This document shows, in pieces, positions 1 through 7,233 of a stretch of 14,144 bases of DNA; position 1 is the first letter of the stretch; every line of letters begins with the position of its first letter. Source of the stretch: Syntrophaceae bacterium UBA4778. Its GTDB lineage: Bacteria; Desulfobacterota; Syntrophia; Syntrophales; UBA4778. The notes beneath the pieces were generated by a model. That model made no database searches and was not told the DNA's origin. It worked only from the letters and a program-made list of their open reading frames with translations. The position numbers and the translations under genes are program-made. The DNA lies in assembly GCA_002403175.1 (NCBI GenBank), contig DHHG01000043.1, positions 1 to 14,144 on the forward strand, written 5' to 3'.

Positions 1-666
1 CTTGCTGCGATAGGTTAGGCTGAAGGCTTCCTTCAACTGACGGCGATCCTCTAATGTCATCTCTTTCGAGCGTCGGATACCAATTGCGTTGAGAGATACA
101 ACTTTGTTTGCTCCCGCAAAAATGGTGAAGGGGGGGACATGCATGGATGTAGCCGAGTTTCCCTGACTCATCACTCCTTCGCCCACCCAGCAGAATTGGT
201 GCACGACGACGTGAGCGGAAAGAATGGCGCCGCGGCCGAGAGTGGAGTGCCCTGCTAATGCTGATCCGTTTACCAGGATAGCATCATCCTCAACAACAGC
301 ATTATGACCAGCGTGAGACGTAGTCATCCAATATGTCCGGTTTCCGACAGTTGTAGCCTCACCCTCACCGGTCGCGCGAGAGATCGTGACTCCTTCGCGA
401 AACACATTGTTGTCGCCAATTCGCAGGTATGAAACAGTTTGCGGGTTGAACTTGAAATCCTGAGGCACTCCACCCAGGACGGCATAGCTATCCACGATGT
501 TATTTTTTCCCATAGTCGTGTATTGCCTGAGAATGGCGTGCTCCCGGAGTACAGTTCCGGCGCCGATCACAACATCAGCCTCAATGATACTGTGTGCCCC
601 TATTTCAATATCGTCAGGGAAAACGGCAGTAGGATGGACGATTGCAGTAGGGTGAATTTTAGCCAT
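1..666 (-). CDS. lpxA: LpxA-like UDP-GlcNAc O-acyltransferase, C-terminus cut by window edge
   Basis: LpxA performs the first step of lipid A synthesis, moving a 3-hydroxyacyl chain from acyl carrier protein to UDP-N-acetylglucosamine in the cytoplasm. The 222 visible residues start with hexapeptide repeats of the left-handed beta-helix type (HPTAIVHPTAVFPDDIEIGA). They carry the family's catalytic HxxH (SHAGH, matching His122/His125 of E. coli LpxA), LAGH and VHQF motifs, a VPPF turn, and the start of the helical C-terminal domain (TLEDRRQLKEAFSLTYRS). The ATG at 666 follows an AAGGAGG box at about 682-688. A Gly occupies the position of the E. coli acyl-chain ruler Gly173. Some UDP-contact positions differ: Lys for His191 and Ile for Glu200. 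It lies 48 bp downstream of the DTW gene and is probably co-transcribed with it, not within a usual lpxD-fabZ-lpxA-lpxB cluster. It may be a second, divergent LpxA-type acyltransferase. The last ~40 residues are outside the window. Confidence 0.82.
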   Translation of the reverse strand, partial: MAKIHPTAIVHPTAVFPDDIEIGAHSIIEADVVIGAGTVLREHAILRQYTTMGKNNIVDSYAVLGGVPQDFKFNPQTVSYLRIGDNNVFREGVTISRATGEGEATTVGNRTYWMTTSHAGHNAVVEDDAILVNGSALAGHSTLGRGAILSAHVVVHQFCWVGEGVMSQGNSATSMHVPPFTIFAGANKVVSLNAIGIRRSKEMTLEDRRQLKEAFSLTYRSK

Positions 667-714
667 TTCTTTTTCTTATTACCTCCTTACGAAAATAGTA
701 GTTCGACTCACAAT

Positions 715-1350
715 CTATAGATTCTGTTGACCTGTCCTGACAGGTTCAGGACAGCATGAAACTCCCCAGCGCAAAACCATTGTGCGTCGAACTACTTCAT
801 CATAGAGCCTTTCCAGCGGTTCGGCCACTTCGGCCCCCTCTAGCTTCTTTACCGCTGCTGCCACTGCCTCTATTGTCGACATTCCATCGGGGCGATGCTG
901 TTCCCGTAAACGATTCCTGTTCCGATTGGGCGCAGGCAGAACCAACCGTGGCATGGTCCATAGAGCCGGATTACTTGTAAAAAACCTGCGTGCCTGTTGC
1001 CACGTTGCGTCCAGCACCACTACTCTACTTGGGATCTCTGAGATACCCGGCTGCGTGCCGGGACCATCCGGCCATAAGAGCCACGTCCCTGAACCCGATT
1101 GCAATTCAACATCGATGGACGGCAGACCCAAAAGGTCGCCACCTCCACAGGGGACGATTCGCGAGTTCGGCATCGCTAACGCTACCAACCGGCCTGTGTT
1201 ACTTGGGCGATTTTCCTCACGGATATGCCGCAAGATCACGAACTCTGTTCGCGTCTGTACCTTTGGCAGTATTGAGCAGATGCAGATATCCTTGCGCAGG
1301 TAACAGCGTGAGCAGTGCCTGTTTCGATCATGGCTTGCACGCATTTTCAC
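715..1350 (-). CDS. DTW-domain tRNA-uridine aminocarboxypropyltransferase
   Basis: Members of this family (TapT/YfiP and relatives) transfer the 3-amino-3-carboxypropyl group of S-adenosylmethionine to uridine in tRNA, giving acp3U. The 211-residue product shows the family signatures in order: an N-terminal metal-binding cysteine set (Cys13, Cys16, Cys23, Cys25), the LRH(I)REE segment near residue 40, the name-giving D-x-T-W motif as DATW at 114-117 followed by QQARR, and the STIEA motif at 158-162. The length is normal. The listed start is a GTG at 1350; an ATG at 1344, two codons later, is equally possible because the ribosome-binding site (AGAAGAAAG) is weak. It precedes the lpxA-like gene on the same strand by 48 bp. 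A candidate promoter lies about 100 bp upstream. The family assignment is firm; the exact tRNA position modified is unknown. Confidence 0.88.
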   Translation of the reverse strand: MKMRASHDRNRHCSRCYLRKDICICSILPKVQTRTEFVILRHIREENRPSNTGRLVALAMPNSRIVPCGGGDLLGLPSIDVELQSGSGTWLLWPDGPGTQPGISEIPSRVVVLDATWQQARRFFTSNPALWTMPRLVLPAPNRNRNRLREQHRPDGMSTIEAVAAAVKKLEGAEVAEPLERLYDEVVRRTMVLRWGVSCCPEPVRTGQQNL

Positions 1351-1421
1351 TATCTTTCTTCTGCGAGCGGGTCAGACTTCACCTCACACCCACATACTTT
1401 TTTGAAAAATCGAGATGTCCG

Positions 1422-1439
1422 ATTTACAAGATCGTAAAT
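1422..1439. promoter_or_regulatory. Small palindrome, possible operator or leader hairpin
   Basis: ATTTAC and GTAAAT form a perfect 6-bp inverted repeat around a 6-nt centre. It sits just downstream of the expected start of transcription of the DTW-lpxA unit, where a repressor could act. The arms are A/T-rich, so chance is a real possibility. Confidence 0.2.
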
Positions 1440-1452
1440 TGTTTTTTGGGTG

Positions 1453-1480
1453 TTTTATGTCATACAGGATACGTTGTCAA
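1453..1480 (-). promoter_or_regulatory. Candidate sigma-70 promoter for the DTW-lpxA unit
   Basis: On the minus strand a perfect -35 hexamer TTGACA (1480-1475) is followed after 15-16 nt by CATAAA/ATAAAA (about 1459-1453), a moderate -10. It would give a leader of roughly 95 nt. The -35 is strong and the -10 imperfect. Confidence 0.4.
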
Positions 1481-1590
1481 TCCTGCTTTTGGCAGCGTTC
1501 CTTCACGCATTTTCAGAACATTTAAGGATTGAAAACATTCCAAATTACCTTAAAAGGCATGAATTTCTCAACTTACAAAGACTTAACTCT

Positions 1591-1617
1591 TAAGACAAGT
1601 CGTTTATATGCCGATAA
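1591..1617 (+). promoter_or_regulatory. Sigma-28 (FliA-type) flagellar promoter for the chemoreceptor gene
   Basis: TAAG at 1591-1594 is followed by exactly 15 nt and then GCCGATAA at 1610-1617. The enterobacterial FliA consensus is TAAA-N15-GCCGATAA, so the -10 matches completely and the -35 core at three of four bases. It lies 121 bp before the ATG of a methyl-accepting chemotaxis gene, a classic late flagellar gene, so sequence and context agree. Confidence 0.8.
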
Positions 1618-1738
1618 AGATCATACACGTTCAAATGGGATTTCTAAATATTGGATCATCCTAATTACAGATTAGAGTTACTGAAGTAAACGGAATCCTT
1701 GAGAGCTATTAAACTAATCTTTTAGGGAGGACATATTT

Positions 1739-2908
1739 ATGAGCCTAGTACTTGATACATTAATAGCATCTATTGTTTTCTTTACTGGCGTTGCAGTGGT
1801 TTCTATTATCCTCAGGCTTATCTATGGCAGGAATTTAACCGTTAAACTTTATATTTGGACGATTCCCGGAATCATACTTCTTCTTTTCTGTTGCTATATT
1901 TGGTCCAAACTCGGCAGTTTCCACAATTTATTCGCGACTGCCGTTCTTCCTCCACTCGCGGTTACTGCTGTTGTTTCCAACTATATTATAGTGGGGAGAT
2001 TCCTTATCACAAAGGTTCAGAAGGTTGCCGGCGAGCTTGCGAGTTCAGCCCAGGAAGTTAACGGCGCGTCACAGATAGTGGCCTCTTCCAGTCAATCGCT
2101 GGCCTCCGGAGCTTCGGAACAAGCAGCCGCAGTTGAAGAGACCACCGCCTCTCTTGAAGAAATCCTTTCCATGGCAAAGCAGAACGCAGACCATGCTCTT
2201 GAGGCTCAGAAAATCAGATCTGAAGCCGATGAAATCATGAGACGCGTCGAGCAGCATTTAAATAATACGACCGTAGCGGTAGCAGAGGCTAATAAGACCA
2301 GTGAGGAAACCGGCAAGATCATCAAGTCTATTGACGAGATTGCTTTTCAAACGAATTTACTTGCGCTGAACGCAGCGGTGGAAGCGGCCAGGGCGGGTGA
2401 AGCCGGTGCCGGTTTCGCGGTCGTTGCCGAGGAGGTGCGAAATCTGGCCATTCGAGCCGCTGAAGCGGCTAAGAAAACATCGGACCTGATTGAAAATACC
2501 GTGACAATGGTAAAACGCAGCAGCGAACTTATCACGATGACCGAGCATGCATTCAAAGATAATGTTGCCATTCAGGGCAAGCTCGGAACCTTTATTGAAG
2601 AGGTCGCTGCGGCATCACAGCAACAATCGGACGGCATTTCCCAGATTTCCCAGGCCGTAACGGAAATAGACAAAGTCATGCAGCAAGTGGCTGCCAATGC
2701 GGAAGAGTCGTCAAGCGCCTCCGAAGAAATGAGCTCTCAGGCAAAAGTCATGAGTGAAAATGTTCTTGACCTGATTGAAATATTCACCGGGATAAAAGAG
2801 AACAGTCAAAAGGAAAGCGAATCTTTACAACTGACATTTAAGCCACACGCCAGAAAGGTCCGCCGTCGATCGGAAGAGGACGAGGCCCCTTTGTTTGCTG
2901 AGTGCTGA
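1739..2908 (+). CDS. Methyl-accepting chemotaxis protein without a periplasmic sensor domain
   Basis: This receptor relays signals through CheW/CheA to the flagellar motor. The 389-residue product has three hydrophobic stretches near the N-terminus (about 7-28, 36-55 and 66-90) joined by very short loops. A long cytoplasmic coiled coil runs from about 92. The conserved hairpin tip is at about 199-236 ([20 protein letters not shown], then the [16 protein letters not shown] stretch), and a return helix reaches about 360. I see no periplasmic ligand domain and no clear HAMP domain, so sensing must occur in the membrane, in the cytoplasm or through partners. The tail is basic then acidic and lacks a CheR-binding pentapeptide of the NWETF type. 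The ATG at 1739 follows AGGGAGG at 1724-1730. Expression is probably sigma-28 dependent. The gene stands alone and converges on htpG. Confidence 0.9.
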   Translation: MSLVLDTLIASIVFFTGVAVVSIILRLIYGRNLTVKLYIWTIPGIILLLFCCYIWSKLGSFHNLFATAVLPPLAVTAVVSNYIIVGRFLITKVQKVAGELASSAQEVNGASQIVASSSQSLASGASEQAAAVEETTASLEEILSMAKQNADHALEAQKIRSEADEIMRRVEQHLNNTTVAVAEANKTSEETGKIIKSIDEIAFQTNLLALNAAVEAARAGEAGAGFAVVAEEVRNLAIRAAEAAKKTSDLIENTVTMVKRSSELITMTEHAFKDNVAIQGKLGTFIEEVAAASQQQSDGISQISQAVTEIDKVMQQVAANAEESSSASEEMSSQAKVMSENVLDLIEIFTGIKENSQKESESLQLTFKPHARKVRRRSEEDEAPLFAEC

Positions 2909-2981
2909 AGCTTCCTGCGTAATCAGTATTAGATGCTGATGCCGATTCTGAAATACCGTTACCTTTTTCTCTTTCCTCTTA

Positions 2982-3019
2982 CGAGCGGCCCCTACGAGCG
3001 CCGCTCGCTTCGGGAGGGG
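2982..3019. terminator. GC-rich hairpin between converging genes
   Basis: CGAGCGGC (2982-2989) pairs perfectly with GCCGCTCG (3000-3007). An alternative nested pairing uses CCCCT (2989-2993) with AGGGG (3015-3019). It lies between the stops of the chemoreceptor gene (+) and htpG (-), where a shared terminator is expected. Neither strand has a good T-run after the stem, so it is not a textbook intrinsic terminator. Confidence 0.35.
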
Positions 3020-3031
3020 TTATCTTGAGGA

Positions 3032-4945
3032 TCAGCTATCGATACCGCCGACCATCAAGTCACCAATCAATTTACTGAATCGTGAAGGGTTGTCCAACTT
3101 GCCCCCTTCAGCGATGACCGCCATATCGAAGAGCAAATCCGTATAGTCCTTCAGGACAGGAGCATCCTTGTCTTTCTCAAATACTGCTTTGATTTTCGCA
3201 AGGAGCGGATGATCCATATTAAGCTCCAAAACCCGCTTGGTTTTGGGAACATTCTGGCCGCTGTCTTTGAGTAGCTTCTCCATAAAGGCGCTTATGTCAT
3301 GTACCTGTCCCGACAGGCAGGCAACGGAATCTTTGAGATGCGTGGACGGCTTGACCTCCTTGATCTTCTCTTCCAGATTGTTTTTAATAAAATCAAAGAG
3401 GGCCGTGTATTCCTCTTTCTTTTTATCATCTATCTTGCCGAGATCGAGATCTCCCTTCTCGGCGCTCTTGAAGGTCTTTTGGTCGAATTCATGAAGATCC
3501 CGGACGACCCAATCGTCAATGGGGTCCGTCATGAGGAGGACCTCAAAATCCTTTTCCTTCAGGCGTTCCAGATGAGGACTGTTTAAGAGCGTATCCAGGC
3601 CTTCACCCGTAATATAATAAATCTCCTTCTGATCCGGTTTCATCCGGCTGACGTATTCCGCCAGGGATGTGTATTTCCCGTCGGAGTGCGTGGATTTATA
3701 ACGCAGGAGCGATGCAATCCTTTCTTTGTTGTCGGCGTCCTGTGAGATTCCGGTCTTGAATAAGTGGCCGAACTCCACATAGAAGGAATCATATTTTTCC
3801 TTCTCCATGCCGGCCAGCAAATCGAGGACCTTCTTTACCAGGTTCTTCCGGATATTGCGAACGAGGGCGTCCTGCTGGAGAATCTCGCGGCTGACATTCA
3901 GGTTGAGATCCGGGGCATCGACGACGCCTTTAATGAAACTCAGATAGGGGGGCATAAGCTCCTTGCAGTTCTCCATAATGAAAACACGTTTGCAATAGAG
4001 TTGAATCCCGTGCTTCTGGTCAGGAACGAACAAATCGAAGGGGGCCTTTGATGGTATGTACAGCAGAGCGCTATATTCCGTTTTCCCCTCGAGCTTCAAG
4101 TGCAGATGGGCGAGAGGCGGATTCCAGTCGTGGCTGATATGGCTATAGAATTCATTGTGTTCCTCTTCCGTAACCTCTTTTTTGCCCCTGGTCCAGATCG
4201 CCTTCATGGAGTTAAGGGTCTCTTCCCGAACGACTTTCTGGGTCTTGTCCTTCTCCGGTTTTCCATCCTTGTCAAGGACGGGTTCCGTTCTCTCCACATC
4301 CATAACAATGGGATAGCCGACAAAATCGGAATGTTTCTTGATGATGCTGCGGATGGTCCACTCATCTGTGAAATCCTGCTCATCCTTTTCCGCTTTTTTC
4401 AGTTGCAGCAGGATGGTCGTACCCCGGCTCGCCTTTTCAACGGGCTCTATTGTAAAGGAGCCGTCCCCTGTGGATTCCCATTTAGTGGCCTTTTCATTTC
4501 CGGCGGCCCGGGTGATCAAAGAAACCTTGTCGGCGATAATGAATGCGCTGTAGAAACCCACGCCGAACTGACCGATCAATTCCGGAGTCACTGCACTTTG
4601 CTTACCCAAGGTACGGACGGATTCCAGAAATCCGGCTGTCCCGCTCTTGGCAATCGTCCCGATATTCTCTAAAACCTCTTCCTGGGTCATGCCGATGCCG
4701 TTATCTGAAATTTCCAGGGTCCCCTTCTTTTTGTCCGGGGTAATCCGAATCTTGAACTCCGGATCATCACCGAGGAGATCGGATTCCGTTTGCGCCCGAA
4801 ACCGAAGCTTATCGATCGCATCCGACGCATTGGAGATAAGCTCCCTCAAAAAAATCTCCCGGTTGGAGTAGAGGGAGTGAATAATGATATTCATGAGCTG
4901 CTGAACTTCGGTTTTGAATTGATGGGTCTCTATTTTTCCTTCCAT
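3032..4945 (-). CDS. htpG: HtpG, Hsp90-family molecular chaperone
   Basis: HtpG is the bacterial Hsp90, a cytosolic dimeric ATPase that remodels client proteins. The 637-residue length matches the family. The N-terminal GHKL ATPase domain shows the catalytic Glu35 and Asn39 in [17 protein letters not shown], Asp81 in DNGIGMT (81-87), GTIAKSGT (96-103) as part of the lid, and [11 protein letters not shown] (125-135). The middle domain contains [12 protein letters not shown], with the conserved arginine that reaches the ATP site. The C-terminal dimerisation domain ends in GGIDS without the eukaryotic MEEVD tail, as expected for bacteria. The ATG at 4945 is preceded by an AGGTGAT box. A sigma-70-like promoter is visible upstream; no CIRCE element or convincing sigma-32 site was found. 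The gene is monocistronic and intact. Confidence 0.97.
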   Translation of the reverse strand: MEGKIETHQFKTEVQQLMNIIIHSLYSNREIFLRELISNASDAIDKLRFRAQTESDLLGDDPEFKIRITPDKKKGTLEISDNGIGMTQEEVLENIGTIAKSGTAGFLESVRTLGKQSAVTPELIGQFGVGFYSAFIIADKVSLITRAAGNEKATKWESTGDGSFTIEPVEKASRGTTILLQLKKAEKDEQDFTDEWTIRSIIKKHSDFVGYPIVMDVERTEPVLDKDGKPEKDKTQKVVREETLNSMKAIWTRGKKEVTEEEHNEFYSHISHDWNPPLAHLHLKLEGKTEYSALLYIPSKAPFDLFVPDQKHGIQLYCKRVFIMENCKELMPPYLSFIKGVVDAPDLNLNVSREILQQDALVRNIRKNLVKKVLDLLAGMEKEKYDSFYVEFGHLFKTGISQDADNKERIASLLRYKSTHSDGKYTSLAEYVSRMKPDQKEIYYITGEGLDTLLNSPHLERLKEKDFEVLLMTDPIDDWVVRDLHEFDQKTFKSAEKGDLDLGKIDDKKKEEYTALFDFIKNNLEEKIKEVKPSTHLKDSVACLSGQVHDISAFMEKLLKDSGQNVPKTKRVLELNMDHPLLAKIKAVFEKDKDAPVLKDYTDLLFDMAVIAEGGKLDNPSRFSKLIGDLMVGGIDS

Positions 4946-5037
4946 GATGCATCACCTACCACATTTTAAATTTATAGCGGCTAATGCCGGGTCAAGCTAT
5001 CTAGAGATTATTGCTCAGACAAGATATTAAACAGCGC

Positions 5038-5066
5038 TAATATGAGCATTGTTTTCAGATTGTCAA
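5038..5066 (-). promoter_or_regulatory. htpG: Candidate sigma-70 promoter for htpG
   Basis: On the minus strand a perfect TTGACA (5066-5061) is followed after 17 nt by ATATTA (5043-5038), or after 18 nt by TATTAG. This predicts a leader of about 85 nt. A second weaker pair, CTTGACC at 4996-4990 and TATAAA at 4976-4971, is spaced 13 nt like a heat-shock promoter but lacks the C-rich -10 of sigma-32. Confidence 0.45.
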
Positions 5067-5105
5067 GGTTAAGGAAAGAGGTGAAACTTAATAAGTGATA
5101 TTATT

Positions 5106-5127
5106 CAGGCAGAAGTTCTGCGACCTG
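5106..5127. repeat. Inverted repeat between htpG and the Fe-S gene
   Basis: GCAGAA (5109-5114) and TTCTGC (5116-5121) form a perfect 6-bp inverted repeat around a single base, flanked by CAGG (5106-5109) and CCTG (5124-5127). It lies about 40 bp upstream of the htpG -35 box and about 45 bp beyond the stop of the Fe-S gene. It could be the 3' hairpin of that transcript or an operator of htpG. No U-tract follows it in the minus direction. Confidence 0.25.
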
Positions 5128-5169
5128 ATTGGATTTTTTAAATTAATAAAATGCAGAATGCACATTTCA

Positions 5170-6098
5170 TTATTTTTTGCAAATAACATCAACGTCCAGA
5201 GGAACACCTTTTTTAGGATCGAGTACCAGCGAGATAGCCCCTGCCTTACAAAGATCTACGCAAGCTCCGCATCCCATGCAATTGTCATAAATGAGATTGA
5301 TTTTCTTCTCCTCGGCATCGAATGCATATGCATCAAATGGACATTTCTTCTTGCATGCCTGGCAGCCCGTACACAACTCCTCATTTATTTTGGCTACATA
5401 CCCGGAAGATACGAATTGCCTGATAGGATACTGGAGTAAAGGGCGCACCTCTCGATCAATCCGCAACCCGACGCAACAGCATGGGCAGCAATTACAAATC
5501 GCATATGAGCGCTGACCACAGATGTCCTTAAAAAACATGGATGAAACCCAGCCCCGCTTATGAACATCCTCAAGTCGTTCCAAGGCCTCTTCAACTGTGA
5601 TCCTTAAGGGATTAATTTGCGCATGATCGAGAATGAAACTGACAAATGGCTCACCGATGAACATGCAATACTGTATGCCATATTTTTCGGAAGAACAGGC
5701 CGCTTCCCCCCCCTATATGCGCGACAAGGACAATCCCCTACCACGATGTGGTCCGGATGCTCAACAATGATACTCCTGGCCGCTTCAAAAGGAACAACCC
5801 TTTCAGCAATATCGTCCGTTACTCGAAGGTCCACATTAAGGGTCAGGACCTTTTTGACATCCTCCCTACGCATAACTTTGCCGTGATAATAAGGCACGAC
5901 CAGACCCATTGCCCATCTTCCAAACCAGTGAGGAAGATATTTAATGGAAAATGACACCCCATCAACCAAGATTTTTACATATTGATCCGTTTTGGTGAGA
6001 TACCAGTACGCATGGACAAATTGGAAAAGACTCTTTATTCCCCAACCACCCTGTAATTTAAATAAATCTTTGGTAGATTTTTTCATGATATTCCCCAT
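5170..6098 (-). pseudogene. Cysteine-rich 4Fe-4S (ferredoxin-type) protein, frame broken at a G8 tract
   Basis: Two overlapping frames together make one protein of about 309 residues. The first part (from the ATG at 6098, or 6086) ends its sensible sequence at CPCRAYRG (Cys123 and Cys125). The second part resumes as EAACSSEKYGIQYCMFIGEP and runs to the stop at 5170. The switch falls at a run of eight G on the coding strand (plus-strand C at 5706-5713); nine or six G would restore one frame. The rest is rich in Cys: a dense CNCCPCCC cluster (5473-5496), then two ferredoxin motifs (CTGCQACKKKC and CMGCGACVDLC, each followed by residues typical of bacterial ferredoxins). It probably passes electrons and lies 23 bp after the EFR1-type gene. 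The cause may be a sequencing error, a true mutation, or on/off slippage at the tract. I do not know a named family for the N-terminal half. Confidence 0.75.
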
Positions 6099-6121
6099 CC
6101 CGTTTCATTCTTCCCTGTCCG

Positions 6122-6955
6122 CTATCTTATTTTTTCATTCTTTTCGACATCTCCGAACCATCGCATAAGGGTGTGATTGTAAAACGACATAATGATTAAA
6201 TTCGTAAAGGCGAAATTGCCGGAAAACGCCTTTTGCGGACATCCGTTCAAACATCGATAACAGCGAATGCACTTTCTCCCCACCACGGGAAACGGATTCG
6301 TGGCGATATTGTCTACCGGACAGACCTTTGCGCACCAGCCGCATTGATTGCACTGCGCTTCTGCGATCCTCGGCTTCGGCGTTACTAACCGGAAAAAGGT
6401 GTCATTGATCGTGAGTCCTAACAGCGAATAAAATCCCAGCTTGAAAGACAATGCCTTGTCGTCGCCTTCAGGAACCGGATCGGTCCGATTCGCCGCCATG
6501 TGAGCGGACAACGATGCCGCGAATTTTTTCACCCGCTTCAAGTCTTTTTCGTTCGGCCTGCCGAGAAAATTGCCATCCAAATACGGCGAAGGGAAATGAT
6601 CCTCCCCGCGAATCATGAGCCCCCCGAGAACAATCGATTTTTTCTTTCGCAGGATTCTCGTCATGTCCCATAGAACCTTCCCCGAAAACCCGCCAGCCGT
6701 CGCAAAGACGAAACTCCGCTTTCCCTCCATATCCGGCAGCGACTTCAGGTAATCCTTTACCGGCGTCGGCACATGGCATGCAAAGCAGGGAGCGCCGATG
6801 CCAAATACATCACAGTCGAGCGCATCCTTGTAGGATGCGCTCTTTAAGGGTACGGTCGCAACACTATGCGCATCTTTCTGCAGGGTAGTGGCGATTGCTT
6901 CCGCAACCTTTTTTGTATTGCCGGTTTGGGAAAAATTAACGATGGTCACTTTCAT
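6122..6955 (-). CDS. EFR1-type flavodoxin/ferredoxin fusion protein
   Basis: This is an electron carrier combining an FMN-binding flavodoxin-like domain with a two-cluster ferredoxin domain. In the 277-residue product, the N-terminus (VTIVNFSQTGNTKKVA, residues 3-18) is the flavodoxin phosphate-binding loop. GIGAPCFACHVP and FVFATAGGFSG are further flavodoxin-type loops. The C-terminal part holds two complete 4Fe-4S motifs: Cys202/205/208 with Cys212, and Cys229/232/235 with Cys239, each ending in C-P. The ATG at 6955 has only a weak AGGG box. The cysteine-rich Fe-S gene follows after 23 bp on the same strand, so the two probably form a small redox operon common in strict anaerobes. Physiological donor and acceptor cannot be told from the sequence. 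Confidence 0.88.
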   Translation of the reverse strand: MKVTIVNFSQTGNTKKVAEAIATTLQKDAHSVATVPLKSASYKDALDCDVFGIGAPCFACHVPTPVKDYLKSLPDMEGKRSFVFATAGGFSGKVLWDMTRILRKKKSIVLGGLMIRGEDHFPSPYLDGNFLGRPNEKDLKRVKKFAASLSAHMAANRTDPVPEGDDKALSFKLGFYSLLGLTINDTFFRLVTPKPRIAEAQCNQCGWCAKVCPVDNIATNPFPVVGRKCIRCYRCLNGCPQKAFSGNFAFTNLIIMSFYNHTLMRWFGDVEKNEKIR

Positions 6956-7112
6956 TGGATACCCTGTTCATGTTGATAGAAAAACCAAGTTACTCCCTAA
7001 CAATTCCGGGTGCAAAAATCAAGAACTTGCCGAATTGCCTCAAAAAAAGTTGCGGGGAGAATGGTTTTTAAAAGGTTGCGGGAAATGAAGTAATTCACCG
7101 GGAAATTTCGGT

Positions 7113-7129
7113 TGCCGTTTGCAACGGCA
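7113..7129. repeat. Short hairpin in the gap between symporter and EFR1-type gene
   Basis: TGCCGTT and AACGGCA form a perfect 7-bp stem with a 3-nt loop. It lies about 105 bp beyond the stop of the symporter gene and could end that minus-strand transcript, but no clear U-tract follows. The same 278-bp gap (6956-7233) also has GTTGCGGG twice as a direct repeat (7049 and 7075). I see no gene in it. Confidence 0.3.
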
Positions 7130-7233
7130 TTGCTGGCGGGAAGATAACCACCAATTACACTGAAAAAAAATCGGTCCATCCAAGAAATACATGAGAATAG
7201 CCGCGTTTAGCATAACAGAGCTGGAGACCGAAA

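Larger units (their letters stand above)
1351..1738. other. AT-rich divergent intergenic region with promoters for both flanking genes
   Basis: This 388-bp gap separates the minus-strand DTW gene from the plus-strand chemoreceptor gene. It is clearly richer in A+T than its surroundings. I see a sigma-70-like site for the minus strand, a small palindrome just downstream of it, and a sigma-28-like site for the plus strand, each listed separately. Open frames that cross it on the plus strand are shadows of the DTW gene with no family signature. I see no RNA gene. Confidence 0.6.

Noticed and set aside
926..1532. Plus-strand open frames opposite the DTW gene
   Set aside because: They are antisense shadows of a gene with clear family motifs and show no recognisable domain.
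4100..4672. 190-codon plus-strand frame opposite htpG
   Set aside because: Antisense shadow of an intact, highly conserved chaperone gene.
4946..5169. CIRCE element or sigma-32 promoter for htpG
   Set aside because: No TTAGCACTC-N9-GAGTGCTAA was found, and the CTTGACC/TATAAA pair lacks the C-rich sigma-32 -10.
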